Origin: RGIG9060 sp045645985
GTDB taxonomy: Bacteria > Spirochaetota > Spirochaetia > Treponematales > Treponemataceae
Assembly: GCA_045645985.1 (NCBI GenBank)
Contig: JAZRJV010000055.1
Coordinates: forward strand, 1-64,000
Length of the DNA: 64,000 nt
Direction: 5' to 3'
Position numbers and translations under genes: made by a program. The notes beneath the pieces are model-generated. The model saw only the letters and a list, made by a program, of their open reading frames with translations. It had not been told where the DNA came from and did no database searches. Shown here piece after piece: positions 50,637 to 59,729 of the stretch; within the stretch, counting starts at the first letter, position 1; every line of letters starts with the position of its first letter.

Positions 50637-52154
50637 ATGTTGCGTTCAAAAGTTTGTTTGTGTCTTACAGGAAAGACAATTCAAGAAGATTTAGATTTAA
50701 TTGAAACTTACAGAAGTTATATTGATATAGCGGAACTTCGTGTTGATTATCTTTTGCCAGACGAAAGACTTCATATTAGGAAGTTTCCAGAGCTTGCAGG
50801 TTTACCTTGTATTTTAACAATTCGCAGAATGAATGATGGCGGTTTGTACGATGCAGGTGAATCTTCAAGAACAACACTTTTTGCTCGTGCTTTAGCTTAC
50901 GCCGAACAAGATAGCCGAAAAAACTTTGCATATATCGATATGGAATCTGATTATTTTGTTTCAAGTTTGCAAGATGCGGCTTTAGCTTTCGGTACAAAAA
51001 TCATTCGTAGTTATCATAATATGACTGGCATGGTAACAAATATTGCAGATATGATGCAAAAAATGAGAACAACTGGATTTGAAATTCCTAAAATTGCTTG
51101 TATGCCACAATCTTTGTCTGATGTAACTCAAATGTTCAAACAAGCAAAATCAATTACAGATTTTGAACATATCCTTATTGCCATGGGGCCTTTAGGACAA
51201 GCAACAAGAATTTTAGCAAATAAAATGAATTCTTGTATCACTTATACTTCACCAAAACAAGAAGGTTCAATTTTATCTGAAATCGGGCAAATCGATCCTA
51301 TCACTTTGAACGAAATTTATAATTTTAGAAATATTGATGATAGAACAACTCTCTACGGAATTACAGGATATCCATTAAATGCAACTGCAAGTCCAGAACT
51401 TCACAATTCTGGATACAAAAAACACGGGATGAATTCTTTGTATATTCCAGTTCGCGCAAAAAAAATTGAAGAAGCTTTAGAATTTGCACAAGAAGTTGGA
51501 ATCCAAGGAATGTCTGTTACAGTTCCTCATAAAGAAGAAGTTTTACCACATTTAACAACAATTTCTGAATCAGTTGGCGATATTGGAGCTTCAAATACAA
51601 TTATTCGTCATGGTGAAGATTGGTTAGGTTACAACACAGACGCAGAAGGTTTCCAGCGTTCACTTTTGGAATTTCTTGGTGTAAAAAATTTACGCCGATG
51701 CAAAGTTGCAATTATTGGCGCTGGTGGAGCTGCTAGAGCAATCGCGTATGTTATAAAAAAATTGAAAGGAAAGGCTTGTATTTTTAACAGAACTGTTTCT
51801 AAAGCAAAATCTCTTGCTCAAGAATACGGATTTGATTATGCGCCTTTAACTTCTGAATCTTTATCAAAATTGGAATTGTATTCTTCACTTATTATTCAAA
51901 CAACTTCCATGGGATTAGCAGTAGGCGAAAAAGAAATTTCTGACGAAACAAACGATCCAATTTATTTTTACAATTTCAAAGGATACGAAAGCGTTTACGA
52001 TATAATTTACCATCCGCAAGTTACGCCAATTTTGAATAGAGCGCAAATGGCTGGATGCAAAACTTCAAATGGATTTGATATGCTAAAATATCAAGGATAT
52101 AAACAATTTGAATTATTTACTGGAGTAAAATATGAAGACACTAAATCAGAATGA
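50637..52154 (+). CDS. aroDE: Bifunctional 3-dehydroquinate dehydratase/shikimate dehydrogenase
   Basis: The 505-residue protein joins two steps of the shikimate pathway. The N-terminal type I dehydratase (about 1-215) shows AELRVDYL, the IIRSYHNMTG strand and a Schiff-base lysine in FEIPKIACMPQS. The C-terminal shikimate dehydrogenase (about 235-505) has LYGITGYPLNATASPELHN, the catalytic Lys in MSVTVPHKEEV, and the NADP loop VAIIGAGGAARAIAYV. This fusion is known from plants, chlamydiae and some other bacteria. The end overlaps the start of rpiA by 23 bases. Confidence 0.93.
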   Translation: MLRSKVCLCLTGKTIQEDLDLIETYRSYIDIAELRVDYLLPDERLHIRKFPELAGLPCILTIRRMNDGGLYDAGESSRTTLFARALAYAEQDSRKNFAYIDMESDYFVSSLQDAALAFGTKIIRSYHNMTGMVTNIADMMQKMRTTGFEIPKIACMPQSLSDVTQMFKQAKSITDFEHILIAMGPLGQATRILANKMNSCITYTSPKQEGSILSEIGQIDPITLNEIYNFRNIDDRTTLYGITGYPLNATASPELHNSGYKKHGMNSLYIPVRAKKIEEALEFAQEVGIQGMSVTVPHKEEVLPHLTTISESVGDIGASNTIIRHGEDWLGYNTDAEGFQRSLLEFLGVKNLRRCKVAIIGAGGAARAIAYVIKKLKGKACIFNRTVSKAKSLAQEYGFDYAPLTSESLSKLELYSSLIIQTTSMGLAVGEKEISDETNDPIYFYNFKGYESVYDIIYHPQVTPILNRAQMAGCKTSNGFDMLKYQGYKQFELFTGVKYEDTKSE

Positions 52155-52866
52155 ACAAAAAGAAAAGGTTGGAAAAGTAGCAATCGATACTTTAATTGAA
52201 AAAGATTTGATTTTTTCTGGAATGAAAATCGGTCTTGGAACTGGTTCTACTGCAATGCACGCTGTAAAGCAAGTAGCACTTCGTATTCAAGACGGAACTT
52301 TGTCAAACATTAAGGCTGTTTCTACAAGTTTTCAAACAACTATCGCTTGTCAAGATTTAGGAATCCCAGTTTTTTCTATGAACTCTCCAGAAATCAAAGG
52401 TGAATTAGATTTATCAATTGATGGTGCAGATGAAATTGATGGTGATGCAAACCTTATAAAAGGTGGCGGAGCTGCACTTCTTTTAGAAAAAATCGTTGCG
52501 TATAATTCAAAAAAATATGTGATTATCGCTGATGAATCAAAAGCTGTTTGTGATTTAGGAACAAAATTTGCACTTCCTGTAGAAATTATCCCAGAAGCAA
52601 GAGTTTCTATCGTTAGAGAACTTGAAAGTCTTGGTGCAAAATGTACATTGCGTGAAGGCGTTAGAAAATGCGGTCCAGTTGTAACAGATAACGGAAATCA
52701 AATTTTAGATTGTCTTTGGCAAAATCCTGTAAAGCCTGTAGAAATGGAAGAAAAAATCAATTCGATTACAGGCGTTGTAGAAACTGGATTTTTTACAAAA
52801 AACAAGCCAATCGTTTTTGTTGCAAAATCTGATGATACAATGGAAATTCGCAACTTATCTTGCTAA
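52132..52866 (+). CDS. rpiA: Ribose-5-phosphate isomerase A
   Basis: The 244-residue enzyme interconverts ribose 5-phosphate and ribulose 5-phosphate. Landmarks are IGLGTGSTAMHAV, DLSIDGADEID with catalytic residues, LIKGGGAALLLEKIVA and the Asp-rich IADESK. It starts within the 3' end of aroDE with a GGAG site, indicating translational coupling. Length is slightly above the E. coli 219. Confidence 0.96.
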   Translation: MKTLNQNEQKEKVGKVAIDTLIEKDLIFSGMKIGLGTGSTAMHAVKQVALRIQDGTLSNIKAVSTSFQTTIACQDLGIPVFSMNSPEIKGELDLSIDGADEIDGDANLIKGGGAALLLEKIVAYNSKKYVIIADESKAVCDLGTKFALPVEIIPEARVSIVRELESLGAKCTLREGVRKCGPVVTDNGNQILDCLWQNPVKPVEMEEKINSITGVVETGFFTKNKPIVFVAKSDDTMEIRNLSC

Positions 52867-52893
52867 TTTTTCTAAAAAGGCTTTGTAAAGTAA

Positions 52894-54318
52894 ATGTTTC
52901 CTCCGTTTTCCCAAGATGAAGCAAAAAAAGAATGTATTTTACTCATTGAACAACTTGAAAAATATGGCTGTATGGATTTTTGTGTAAATGAAGAATTTAG
53001 AAATCCAAAATTCAGTCTTGATTATGTTTTGAATGAATGTGGTTTGATGATGGGAGTTTTGGTTTGTAAAATTCCAGATACAAATAAAACTGTAGTTTTA
53101 AAAGCATTTTCGGGGCAGTACAACGGAAATTGGCAAATTCCAGGTTGGGTAAATCCTTGTTTTGAAGTAGAAAAATGGCAAAATGAAGTGAATCGTGCTG
53201 ACCCAGAAATCAAAAAATTAACAAGTCAAATTGAAGAACTTACTTTGCAAAATAAAATTTATGGCGAAGACGGAAAAATCCTTCATAATTTACGAAAAAA
53301 ACGAAAAGAACTTTCTCAAGAATCTTTGCAAAATATTTACGGATTCTACGAATTTACTTGTTTTGACGGTTCAGTAAAAACTTACAAAACTTTACAAAAA
53401 GAATTGGAATTAGAAAACGCCTTGTTCCCAAAAAATTTTAATTTTCCAACGGGAACAGGGGATTGTTGTGCTCCAAAATTGTTAAATCACGCATACAAAA
53501 AAGGATTGCAACCTATAAGTCTTGCAGAATTTTTTTACGGGAAAGAGCCATCTTCAGCCTTGAAAAAGCACAAAGAATTTTATCCTCCATGTGATGAAAA
53601 ATGTGGTTATGTTTTACCCAAAATGCTGGGATTAGAAGTTTTATACAGAGATGAACAAATTATTGTTGTAAATAAACCTTCTGGAGTTTTGTCTGTTCCT
53701 GGGAAAGGCGAAGATAAATTTGACTGCATAAGCACGCGAGTTAGAAAATTGATTCCCGATTGCATTGAGCAACCTTCGGTTCATCGTTTGGATATGGATA
53801 CTTCTGGGATTTTGGTTTTGGGATTAACAAAGGAATCTCATCGTAACCTTTCGATTCAGTTTCAAGATAGAAAAGTTGAAAAAAAATATCAGGCTTTGCT
53901 TAGAGGAAAACTCTCTGAGCGACTTGAAAATATCACTTGTGGAAAAATTGAATTTCCGATGCGAGTTGATTTAGATAATCGTCCATATCAAATTTACGAT
54001 GAAGAATACGGAAGAATGGCAACTACAGAATGGAAGTTAATAGAAGAATTTTCTTTGGACGAAAGTTTTTTGCAAGGTGAACATCAACAAGATTCAATTT
54101 GGCGAACTCGTGTGGAATTTATGCCGATTACGGGGCGAACTCATCAGTTGCGTTTACATTCTGCTCACGAAAAAGGTTTGGGTTTTGCAATCGTTGGCGA
54201 TAGACTTTACGGAAAAATTTTTTCTGATGAGAGACTTTGTTTACAAGCATTTTATTTAAAATTTACTCATCCTACTACAAACGAAATTATGGAATTTAGC
54301 GTTCCTTTTGAATTTTAA
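52894..54318 (+). CDS. RluA-family RNA pseudouridine synthase with N-terminal extension
   Basis: The 474-residue protein has a C-terminal RluA catalytic domain (about 245-474). This contains VVNKPSGVLSVPGKG, the catalytic Asp in SVHRLDMDTSGILVL (about residue 300), and PITGRTHQLRLHSAH. The N-terminal 240 residues, with a KKLTSQIEELTLQNK helix and the Cys-containing PTGTGDCCAPKLLNHAY, match the extension seen in a subgroup annotated as tRNA U32/23S U746 synthases. The target base is uncertain. It follows rpiA by 27 bases. Confidence 0.9.
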   Translation: MFPPFSQDEAKKECILLIEQLEKYGCMDFCVNEEFRNPKFSLDYVLNECGLMMGVLVCKIPDTNKTVVLKAFSGQYNGNWQIPGWVNPCFEVEKWQNEVNRADPEIKKLTSQIEELTLQNKIYGEDGKILHNLRKKRKELSQESLQNIYGFYEFTCFDGSVKTYKTLQKELELENALFPKNFNFPTGTGDCCAPKLLNHAYKKGLQPISLAEFFYGKEPSSALKKHKEFYPPCDEKCGYVLPKMLGLEVLYRDEQIIVVNKPSGVLSVPGKGEDKFDCISTRVRKLIPDCIEQPSVHRLDMDTSGILVLGLTKESHRNLSIQFQDRKVEKKYQALLRGKLSERLENITCGKIEFPMRVDLDNRPYQIYDEEYGRMATTEWKLIEEFSLDESFLQGEHQQDSIWRTRVEFMPITGRTHQLRLHSAHEKGLGFAIVGDRLYGKIFSDERLCLQAFYLKFTHPTTNEIMEFSVPFEF

Positions 54319-54354
54319 AAAAAATGCATCCAACTTATTAAAAAATTGGATGCA
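54317..54354 (-). terminator. Terminator for the gene at 54379
   Basis: TGCATCCAA (54325-54333) pairs with TTGGATGCA (54346-54354). The minus strand then runs into T residues (the A tract at 54317-54324), so it ends the leftward transcript and sits just beyond the pseudouridine-synthase gene. Confidence 0.75.
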
Positions 54355-54378
54355 CTCAAATTCAATTATCTAAATGAA

Positions 54379-54777
54379 TTATAAACTCATATCTGTTTTT
54401 AGCCACTCAAGAACTTCTGGTACTGTTGCAAAGTGACCTTCGATAACGCCTGTGTCTGACATTTGTGTATTTTTCTTTGTTTGAACTTTTAGCATAAGAG
54501 AATCGCCTTCTGCAAATCCAAATGCTTTACATCCTGCTTCTACAAATGCTTTTGTCATTTCAACAAGTTGCCCAATTTCACCTGGTCCAACTGGTTCCAT
54601 TTTTGTACAATCTGCGACATAAGCCCAACCTGAATCTTTCCATGCACCAACTTTTGAAAGTACAGTAGACATCAACCATTTTAGGTCATCTGCATTTGTT
54701 TTTCCAATTCCTGCTGAAACTACTACATTTCTTCCTGCAACAACTTCAACTTCTTGTGTTCCGTGTGTCTCTTTCAT
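54379..54777 (-). CDS. STAS/SpoIIAA-like protein of unknown function
   Basis: A 132-residue soluble protein with alternating strands and helices: NVVVSAGIGKTN, SGWAYVADCTKMEPVGPGE, the helix LVEMTKAFVEAG, then a strand and C-terminal helix. The pattern resembles STAS or SpoIIAA-like folds in which the loop after the second strand is functional. I do not see a conserved phosphorylatable Ser-x-Gly motif. An AGGAG site precedes the ATG, and it is monocistronic with its own terminator. Confidence 0.65.
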   Translation of the reverse strand: MKETHGTQEVEVVAGRNVVVSAGIGKTNADDLKWLMSTVLSKVGAWKDSGWAYVADCTKMEPVGPGEIGQLVEMTKAFVEAGCKAFGFAEGDSLMLKVQTKKNTQMSDTGVIEGHFATVPEVLEWLKTDMSL

Positions 54778-54866
54778 CTTGAAACTCTCCTAAAAAAAAC
54801 AGTTTGAAATAGATATTTCTACTAATTATATTTTATTATGTTAAAATCTATCTGTCAAATTGTTTT

Positions 54867-55709
54867 TTATATAAATAATAACCAAATTACTTTGCTTACA
54901 ATATGGCACAAGGCATGAGAAAGCATTGAATATTGCAACCCGTATTTTATGTAAAGCCATCCAAAAATATATCCCATTCCGCCGTTGTATAAAAAGCATC
55001 TGAATAAGATAAGCGGAGTTATTCCAAAGGTAACTTGTGTTGCAGGTAAATGTCCTGCTGCAAAAAGTAAACTTGCAACAATGTTTGCAATCAAAAATAC
55101 TACAGGAGGAATTTGTGCTTGAGAATTATTTTCTGCTTGTAATTTTGCTGATTTTCTAAAAAATACTTTCCAGATAATAAAAGCAAAAAGTGAAAGCACA
55201 AAAAGTCTAAGCATAAGTTCTTCGCAAATTCCGCCGTAAAGAATACTTGCAACAAAAGATATTGGTGTTAGTCCAAGTCCGTCTGCTTGTTGAATTTGTG
55301 GAATTACTGCTCCAAATGTCCAATAATCTAAGCTGAATAAAATTCCGCAAATAACTGAAACAATGCAAGTTACCAAAACTGCTCTTTTTTCAAAAATTTT
55401 TATTTTTCCATCTTTTTTTATAGAACGAATAAGCCCAAGTTTTTCAGCAAGGATGTATCCAAAGAAAGTTGCAAAGGCAATTGTAGCAACATTCTGAATT
55501 GCAGTAACTAACATGAACATTGTTTTGCTTCCAACTGCTGCGATTGCTTCTTCTAACATTTCTGGTGGATATAAGGCAAATGAGTAAAGACCAGTGAAAA
55601 TTGATGCAACTATGATGATTGGCAAAAATGCAAGTGTAAAGAAAAATGGCTTTTTAATTTTTTGCCAAAAAGTTTTTTTTGTTTGTTTTTCGTTGTTTAA
55701 GTTTTCCAT
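54867..55709 (-). CDS. CPBP-family intramembrane metalloprotease
   Basis: The 280-residue protein has about eight membrane segments and the CPBP (Abi/CAAX protease) motifs: the Glu pair in YGGICEELMLRLFV, a His in LFAAGHLPATQ and a His in SMLSHALCHIV. These residues form the intramembrane metal site. Roles range from prenyl-protein processing to bacteriocin immunity, and the partner is unknown here. It lies 61 bases downstream of the MerR gene on the same strand and is likely part of its regulon. Confidence 0.85.
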   Translation of the reverse strand: MENLNNEKQTKKTFWQKIKKPFFFTLAFLPIIIVASIFTGLYSFALYPPEMLEEAIAAVGSKTMFMLVTAIQNVATIAFATFFGYILAEKLGLIRSIKKDGKIKIFEKRAVLVTCIVSVICGILFSLDYWTFGAVIPQIQQADGLGLTPISFVASILYGGICEELMLRLFVLSLFAFIIWKVFFRKSAKLQAENNSQAQIPPVVFLIANIVASLLFAAGHLPATQVTFGITPLILFRCFLYNGGMGYIFGWLYIKYGLQYSMLSHALCHIVSKVIWLLFI

Positions 55710-55770
55710 AAAAATTTCCTTTGTTGTTTATTATTTGTTGAAAATTGATTTATTTACTTGATGTTGATTT

Positions 55771-56520
55771 TTATTCAGCATCAATTTCTCTTGTTGTTTC
55801 TACACAAAAACTTTTTATCTTACAATGAGGGCAAGTTAATTTTCGTGTAGTTGGTGTGTGATTTGCCCAAAAAACTTCATTAAAACTTGGTTTAAAAACC
55901 TTGTTACATTCAGGGCAGATATAATTTATTTTTGTAAAATAAAATTTACTGATAAAAATCGCACCGATGATTACAAGAACCATTCCGATTGCAAAAGGCC
56001 ACCAAATTCCAGTTTTTAGCCCAAGAATAAAAGTTGCAATTTCAATAATTTCTAAAGGAATTCCAACTCCAATCATAATTCCTCTAATTTTTTGTAAAGC
56101 TTTTTTGTCTTTTGCGTTTTCCATTTCTTCCACCTTCTTGTTAACTCGTTCTATTAAATCTTCTGACAACGAATCTTCCAAACATTCTTCCAAGCCATTT
56201 AGGATTTTAAGTTTGTTTTCTTTTTCATTAATTTCATTTTGTAAAATTAATTTTTGTTCCTTTAGCAAAAGTGAAATAACTTTTTTAGAATTTTTTTCTT
56301 TTAAGATTTCTGAAACTGTTTTTATGGGGATATTTAAATCTCGCAAAAAACATACGATTTTCATTTTTGCTAAATCGTCGTTTGAATAAAGTCGTCTTCC
56401 TCCTTCCGAAATTCCACTTGGAACAACCAATTCACGATTATCGTAATATTGAACTGTTCTAATTGTAATTCCACAGATTTTTGCAACTTCTCCAGTTGAA
56501 TACATATTTTGTGTTGGCAT
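55771..56520 (-). CDS. MerR-family regulator with membrane segments and zinc-ribbon-like tail
   Basis: The 249-residue protein has a MerR helix-turn-helix (TGEVAKICGITIRTVQYYDN), followed by a coiled coil (LLLKEQKLILQNEINEKENK). Two hydrophobic segments (about 160-200) come next, then a CxxC...CxxC tail (ICPECNKVF and CPHCKIKSFC) resembling a zinc ribbon. This layout predicts a membrane-tethered regulator sensing an envelope or metal signal. A GGAG site precedes the ATG, and an inverted repeat upstream is a likely operator. Confidence 0.83.
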   Translation of the reverse strand: MPTQNMYSTGEVAKICGITIRTVQYYDNRELVVPSGISEGGRRLYSNDDLAKMKIVCFLRDLNIPIKTVSEILKEKNSKKVISLLLKEQKLILQNEINEKENKLKILNGLEECLEDSLSEDLIERVNKKVEEMENAKDKKALQKIRGIMIGVGIPLEIIEIATFILGLKTGIWWPFAIGMVLVIIGAIFISKFYFTKINYICPECNKVFKPSFNEVFWANHTPTTRKLTCPHCKIKSFCVETTREIDAE

Positions 56521-56543
56521 AAAATCACTCCTGCAAGAAAGTT

Positions 56544-56565
56544 TATCAAGTTTTCATCCTTGATA
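56544..56565. promoter_or_regulatory. Dyad upstream of the MerR gene
   Basis: TATCAAG (56544-56550) is perfectly inverted as CTTGATA (56559-56565) with an eight-base centre. The size and position fit a MerR operator. A separate short palindrome, ATTACGC-A-GCGTAAT, lies at 56581-56595. Confidence 0.5.
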
Positions 56566-56663
56566 CTGACATTCTACAATATTACGCAGCGTAATGAGCA
56601 AGAGAAAAATGAAATTTTTTTGAAAAATTTTTGTTTTATGTAAAGTTGAGAGAAAATTTCCTG

Positions 56664-56692
56664 TTGAAATCGCTAAAAAATATTTATATAAT
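56664..56692 (+). promoter_or_regulatory. glnA promoter
   Basis: TTGAAA (56664-56669), a 17-base spacer and TATAAT (56687-56692) give a strong promoter with a leader of about 32 bases containing a GGAGG site. This is a conventional counterpart to the leaderless promoters elsewhere in the window. Confidence 0.7.
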
Positions 56693-56730
56693 GGAAGAAT
56701 CAAGTTACATTTTGGACTTTTGGAGGATAT

Positions 56731-58152
56731 ATGGCTAATTCAGTAAAAGATATCATGAAATTAATAGAAGAAAATGATATCAAAATGGTAGATTTTAAAA
56801 TGGTGGATATCAACGGGCAATTCCGTCATGTTACAATTCCTGCAAAAAACTTTTCTGAAGATACAATGAAAAGTGGAATTGGGTTTGATGCTTCAAACTA
56901 CGGATACGCAGTTGTTGAAAAAAGTGATATGGTTTTTATTCCAGATCCAGATACTGCTTGTATCGACCCTTTCTGCGAAATTCCAACTCTTTCTATGACT
57001 GGAAACGCAATGATTATCGATAAGGAAAATCGTCCTTTGGCTCAGTATCCTAGAAATATCGTTCTAGCTGCCGAAAAATATATGCAAGATTCTGGAATTG
57101 CTGATGAAATGTTGATTTTGCCAGAATTTGAATTTTATCTATTTGACAATGTGGGCTGGAAGGTTGCTCCAAATGCAATCGGAATGGAAATTGATGTAAA
57201 TCAAGCTCATTGGAACAGCGATGTTGAAGGAATGGGATGTGTTATTCCAAAACAAAAAGCATATCATGTTGCAAAACCTTTTGATGCAAGTTATGAATGT
57301 CGTAGCGAAATGTGCTTGTTAATGGAAGAAATGGGAATCAATGTAAAATATCATCATCCTGAAGTTGGAGCTGCTGGTCAATTTGAAATTGAACCTCAAC
57401 TTGGAAAAATGTCAAAAATGGCAGATGCTTCAATGATGATTAAATACATTATCAGAAATACTGCTGCAAAATATGGCAAAACTGCAACTTTTATGCCAAA
57501 ACCTGTTATGGGCGAAGCTGGAAGTGGAATGCATGTTCACATGCTTTTATTGAAAGACGGCGAGCCAGTTTTCTCTGACGACAATGGATATTCAAATCTT
57601 AGCCAAACTGCTCATTATTTTATGGGTGGTCTTTTAAAACATATTGCTTCTTTATGTGCAATCACAAACCCAAGTACAAACTCTTTCAAACGACTTGTGC
57701 CTGGATTTGAAGCTCCTGTTACAGTTGGTTATGCAACTTCAAACAGAAGTGCTGTTATTCGTATTCCTGCTTACGCAAAATCACCAAAAATGCGCCGATT
57801 TGAAATTCGTAACCCTGATGCAACTTGTAATCCATATTTTGCTTATGCTGCAATTTTGATGGCAGGTATCGACGGAATTAAAAACAAAATTGATCCACAC
57901 GCAAACGGGTGGGGCCCTTATGATATGAACTTGTACACTCTTTCTGATGAAGAAAAAGCAAAGTTGACAAGTCTTCCAACTTCTTTAGACCAAGCTTTAG
58001 ATGCTTTGGAAAAAGATCACGATTATTTGACAGCTGGTGGGGTTTTCCCAGAAGAACTTTTAACAAAATTCATCGCAACAAAACGCGCTGAATGTCGCGA
58101 AATGAACGCAATTCCAACTCCTGCTGAGTTTGAAAAGTATTATAATCTTTAA
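56731..58152 (+). CDS. glnA: Glutamine synthetase, type I
   Basis: The 473-residue enzyme assimilates ammonia into glutamine. The beta-Grasp domain starts DIMKLIEENDIKMVDFKMVD. The catalytic domain contains LPEFEFYLFD, metal-binding EVGAAGQFEIEP, the ATP-site GSGMHVHMLLL, and ITNPSTNSFKRLVPGFEAP. The C-terminal MNLYTLSDEE region covers the position of the adenylylation tyrosine, but whether it is modified cannot be told. Promoter and terminator are both visible, so it is monocistronic. Confidence 0.96.
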   Translation: MANSVKDIMKLIEENDIKMVDFKMVDINGQFRHVTIPAKNFSEDTMKSGIGFDASNYGYAVVEKSDMVFIPDPDTACIDPFCEIPTLSMTGNAMIIDKENRPLAQYPRNIVLAAEKYMQDSGIADEMLILPEFEFYLFDNVGWKVAPNAIGMEIDVNQAHWNSDVEGMGCVIPKQKAYHVAKPFDASYECRSEMCLLMEEMGINVKYHHPEVGAAGQFEIEPQLGKMSKMADASMMIKYIIRNTAAKYGKTATFMPKPVMGEAGSGMHVHMLLLKDGEPVFSDDNGYSNLSQTAHYFMGGLLKHIASLCAITNPSTNSFKRLVPGFEAPVTVGYATSNRSAVIRIPAYAKSPKMRRFEIRNPDATCNPYFAYAAILMAGIDGIKNKIDPHANGWGPYDMNLYTLSDEEKAKLTSLPTSLDQALDALEKDHDYLTAGGVFPEELLTKFIATKRAECREMNAIPTPAEFEKYYNL

Positions 58153-58201
58153 TAGTTATCACACGGATTCGAAATTGCTACGCAATTTCTGTTCTTGATA
58201 T

Positions 58202-58248
58202 AAAATCTCACTTTCTTCTTGTTTGTGCGAGAGGGAGTGGGATTTTTT
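58202..58248 (+). terminator. glnA terminator
   Basis: AAATCTCACT (58203-58212) pairs with AGTGGGATTT (58236-58245) and is followed by T residues. A separate eight-base hairpin GAAATTGC-TAC-GCAATTTC lies upstream at 58171-58189. Confidence 0.75.
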
Positions 58249-58252
58249 GTGC

Positions 58253-58582
58253 TTATTTCTCTTCGTATTTTTCTAAAGCGTCTTTTGTGGATTTTACAAT
58301 ATCTGTTATGAATGCTAGTTGATTTTCGTTACATTCTGAAAGTAGATTATTTATTGTATCAATCATAAATTGAGGCTTCTTTTCAAAAATTAAATCGTCT
58401 GTATTCACTTCTAAAACTTTTGCAACATCAACCAATACTTGTAAACTTAATTTTGTACTACCAGTTTCAATATGACTCATGTGAGTTGTAGATATATCTA
58501 TTTTTTCTGCCAACTGTTCTTGAGATAGATTTTTGAGTTTTCTATATTTTCTTATTCGTTTACCAATTTCTTCGTAATTCAT
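58253..58582 (-). CDS. XRE-family transcriptional regulator
   Basis: The 109-residue protein has an XRE helix-turn-helix in the first 65 residues (YRKLKNLSQEQLAEKIDIS, then THMSHIETGSTKLSLQVL). The C-terminal extension is short and helical. It is divergent from the exported-protein gene at 58712. Three copies of a CCTATATAG-like word between the genes are candidate operators, so it may control itself and the exported-protein cluster. Confidence 0.9.
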   Translation of the reverse strand: MNYEEIGKRIRKYRKLKNLSQEQLAEKIDISTTHMSHIETGSTKLSLQVLVDVAKVLEVNTDDLIFEKKPQFMIDTINNLLSECNENQLAFITDIVKSTKDALEKYEEK

Positions 58583-58584
58583 AG

Positions 58585-58650
58585 CCTATCTAGTTAAAAT
58601 ATACTTGAATTATATAGGCATTGGGTTTATAATAACATAAACTATATAGG
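58585..58650. promoter_or_regulatory. Three CCTATATAG-like sites between divergent genes
   Basis: CCTATCTAG (58585-58593), and the inverted forms TTATATAGG (58610-58618) and CTATATAGG (58642-58650), repeat in the XRE/exported-protein intergenic region. They are plausible XRE operators. Confidence 0.45.
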
Positions 58651-58711
58651 TATAAATTGCTTAAAAAGTGTTTATACAGTTAAAATTATTTATTATAAGG
58701 AGAAAATCATT

Positions 58712-59701
58712 ATGGATTTTAAAAAGATATTTACTTTTGTGTTTTTTTTCTACTTTTGTATTGTTATTGTATCATGTGGGGATTATAAACCTTCTGACAC
58801 AGTTGCAAAATATTTAAAAGCTGAATCAAAATCCGATTATGATATAGCATATGAATTGCTTTCAGAAAGTGATAAAAAAATAAAATCTCTAGAAGAATTC
58901 AAAAATGAAGAAAATGCTGAATTTGGTCTGCTTTTCACAGATGCTGTGAGAAAAAGTACAGTTTTTAAAATTCTTGATACTGTTGAAAATGATGAAAGTG
59001 CAACTGTAAAAGTAGAAATAACTCACGATGATTATTCAACTGCAATTTCAGAAATGTTTAGCGCAGCTTTTTCAGGAGCAAGTCAAGATGAATTGAGTAA
59101 AAGATCCGATAAAATGAAAAATAATGTTTCAAGGAAAACTATAGAAAAATCCTATTTTCTTATAAAAGAGAATGGGCAATGGGTAATTTTTTTTAATTGG
59201 GAAAAAGAAAATAAAATAAAGCAACTGATAGACGAAGTAAAGAAAACAGAAGAAGAGGGTGATCTTGAACTTTTAGTATTAAAATATGATGAGATTTTAA
59301 ATATTGATCCATCTAATGAAGAAATTCTTTTTAAGAAAAATATTGTTGTTGATAAAATAAATTATATCTCAAATATTATAGTATATGATTTTGTTTCAAA
59401 ATACTATGAACAATATTTTGGAGGAAAGGATGCTGGTGTTGTTTTCAAATTAAAAAACAATGGAAATAAAGAACTAAAAAAAGTTCAACTTACTGTATAT
59501 TTTAAAGACAATTTTGGAAATATAATTTCTGAAGATAAATTTACTCCTATAAGTGAATATAGTTGGAATGATAACGGTAAATCTCTAAAACCTAATCGTA
59601 TTTGGGAAATGGAAAGAGGTAGTTATTATAAAGCAGATAATGTTCCAAGTGAATGGGAAGAAGGTTCTGCTGAAATAAAAATTACAGATATTGAATTCTA
59701 A
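58712..59701 (+). CDS. Lipoprotein with DUF4878-like N-terminal domain
   Basis: The 329-residue protein has a signal peptide ending in a lipobox (IVIVSC). The following DTVAKYLKAESKSDYDIAYE and GQWVIFFNWEKENK segments fit a DUF4878-type, NTF2-like exported domain. A helical linker follows (LIDEVKKTEEEGDLELLVLK, resembling a tetratricopeptide helix pair). The C-terminal 110 residues form a beta-rich domain (VVFKLKNNGNKELKKVQLTV) of the kind found in other envelope proteins. Function unknown. AGGAG ribosome-binding site. Confidence 0.75.
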   Translation: MDFKKIFTFVFFFYFCIVIVSCGDYKPSDTVAKYLKAESKSDYDIAYELLSESDKKIKSLEEFKNEENAEFGLLFTDAVRKSTVFKILDTVENDESATVKVEITHDDYSTAISEMFSAAFSGASQDELSKRSDKMKNNVSRKTIEKSYFLIKENGQWVIFFNWEKENKIKQLIDEVKKTEEEGDLELLVLKYDEILNIDPSNEEILFKKNIVVDKINYISNIIVYDFVSKYYEQYFGGKDAGVVFKLKNNGNKELKKVQLTVYFKDNFGNIISEDKFTPISEYSWNDNGKSLKPNRIWEMERGSYYKADNVPSEWEEGSAEIKITDIEF

Positions 59702-59729
59702 AAAAAATATAGGTTGTAGGGGATTTTTT

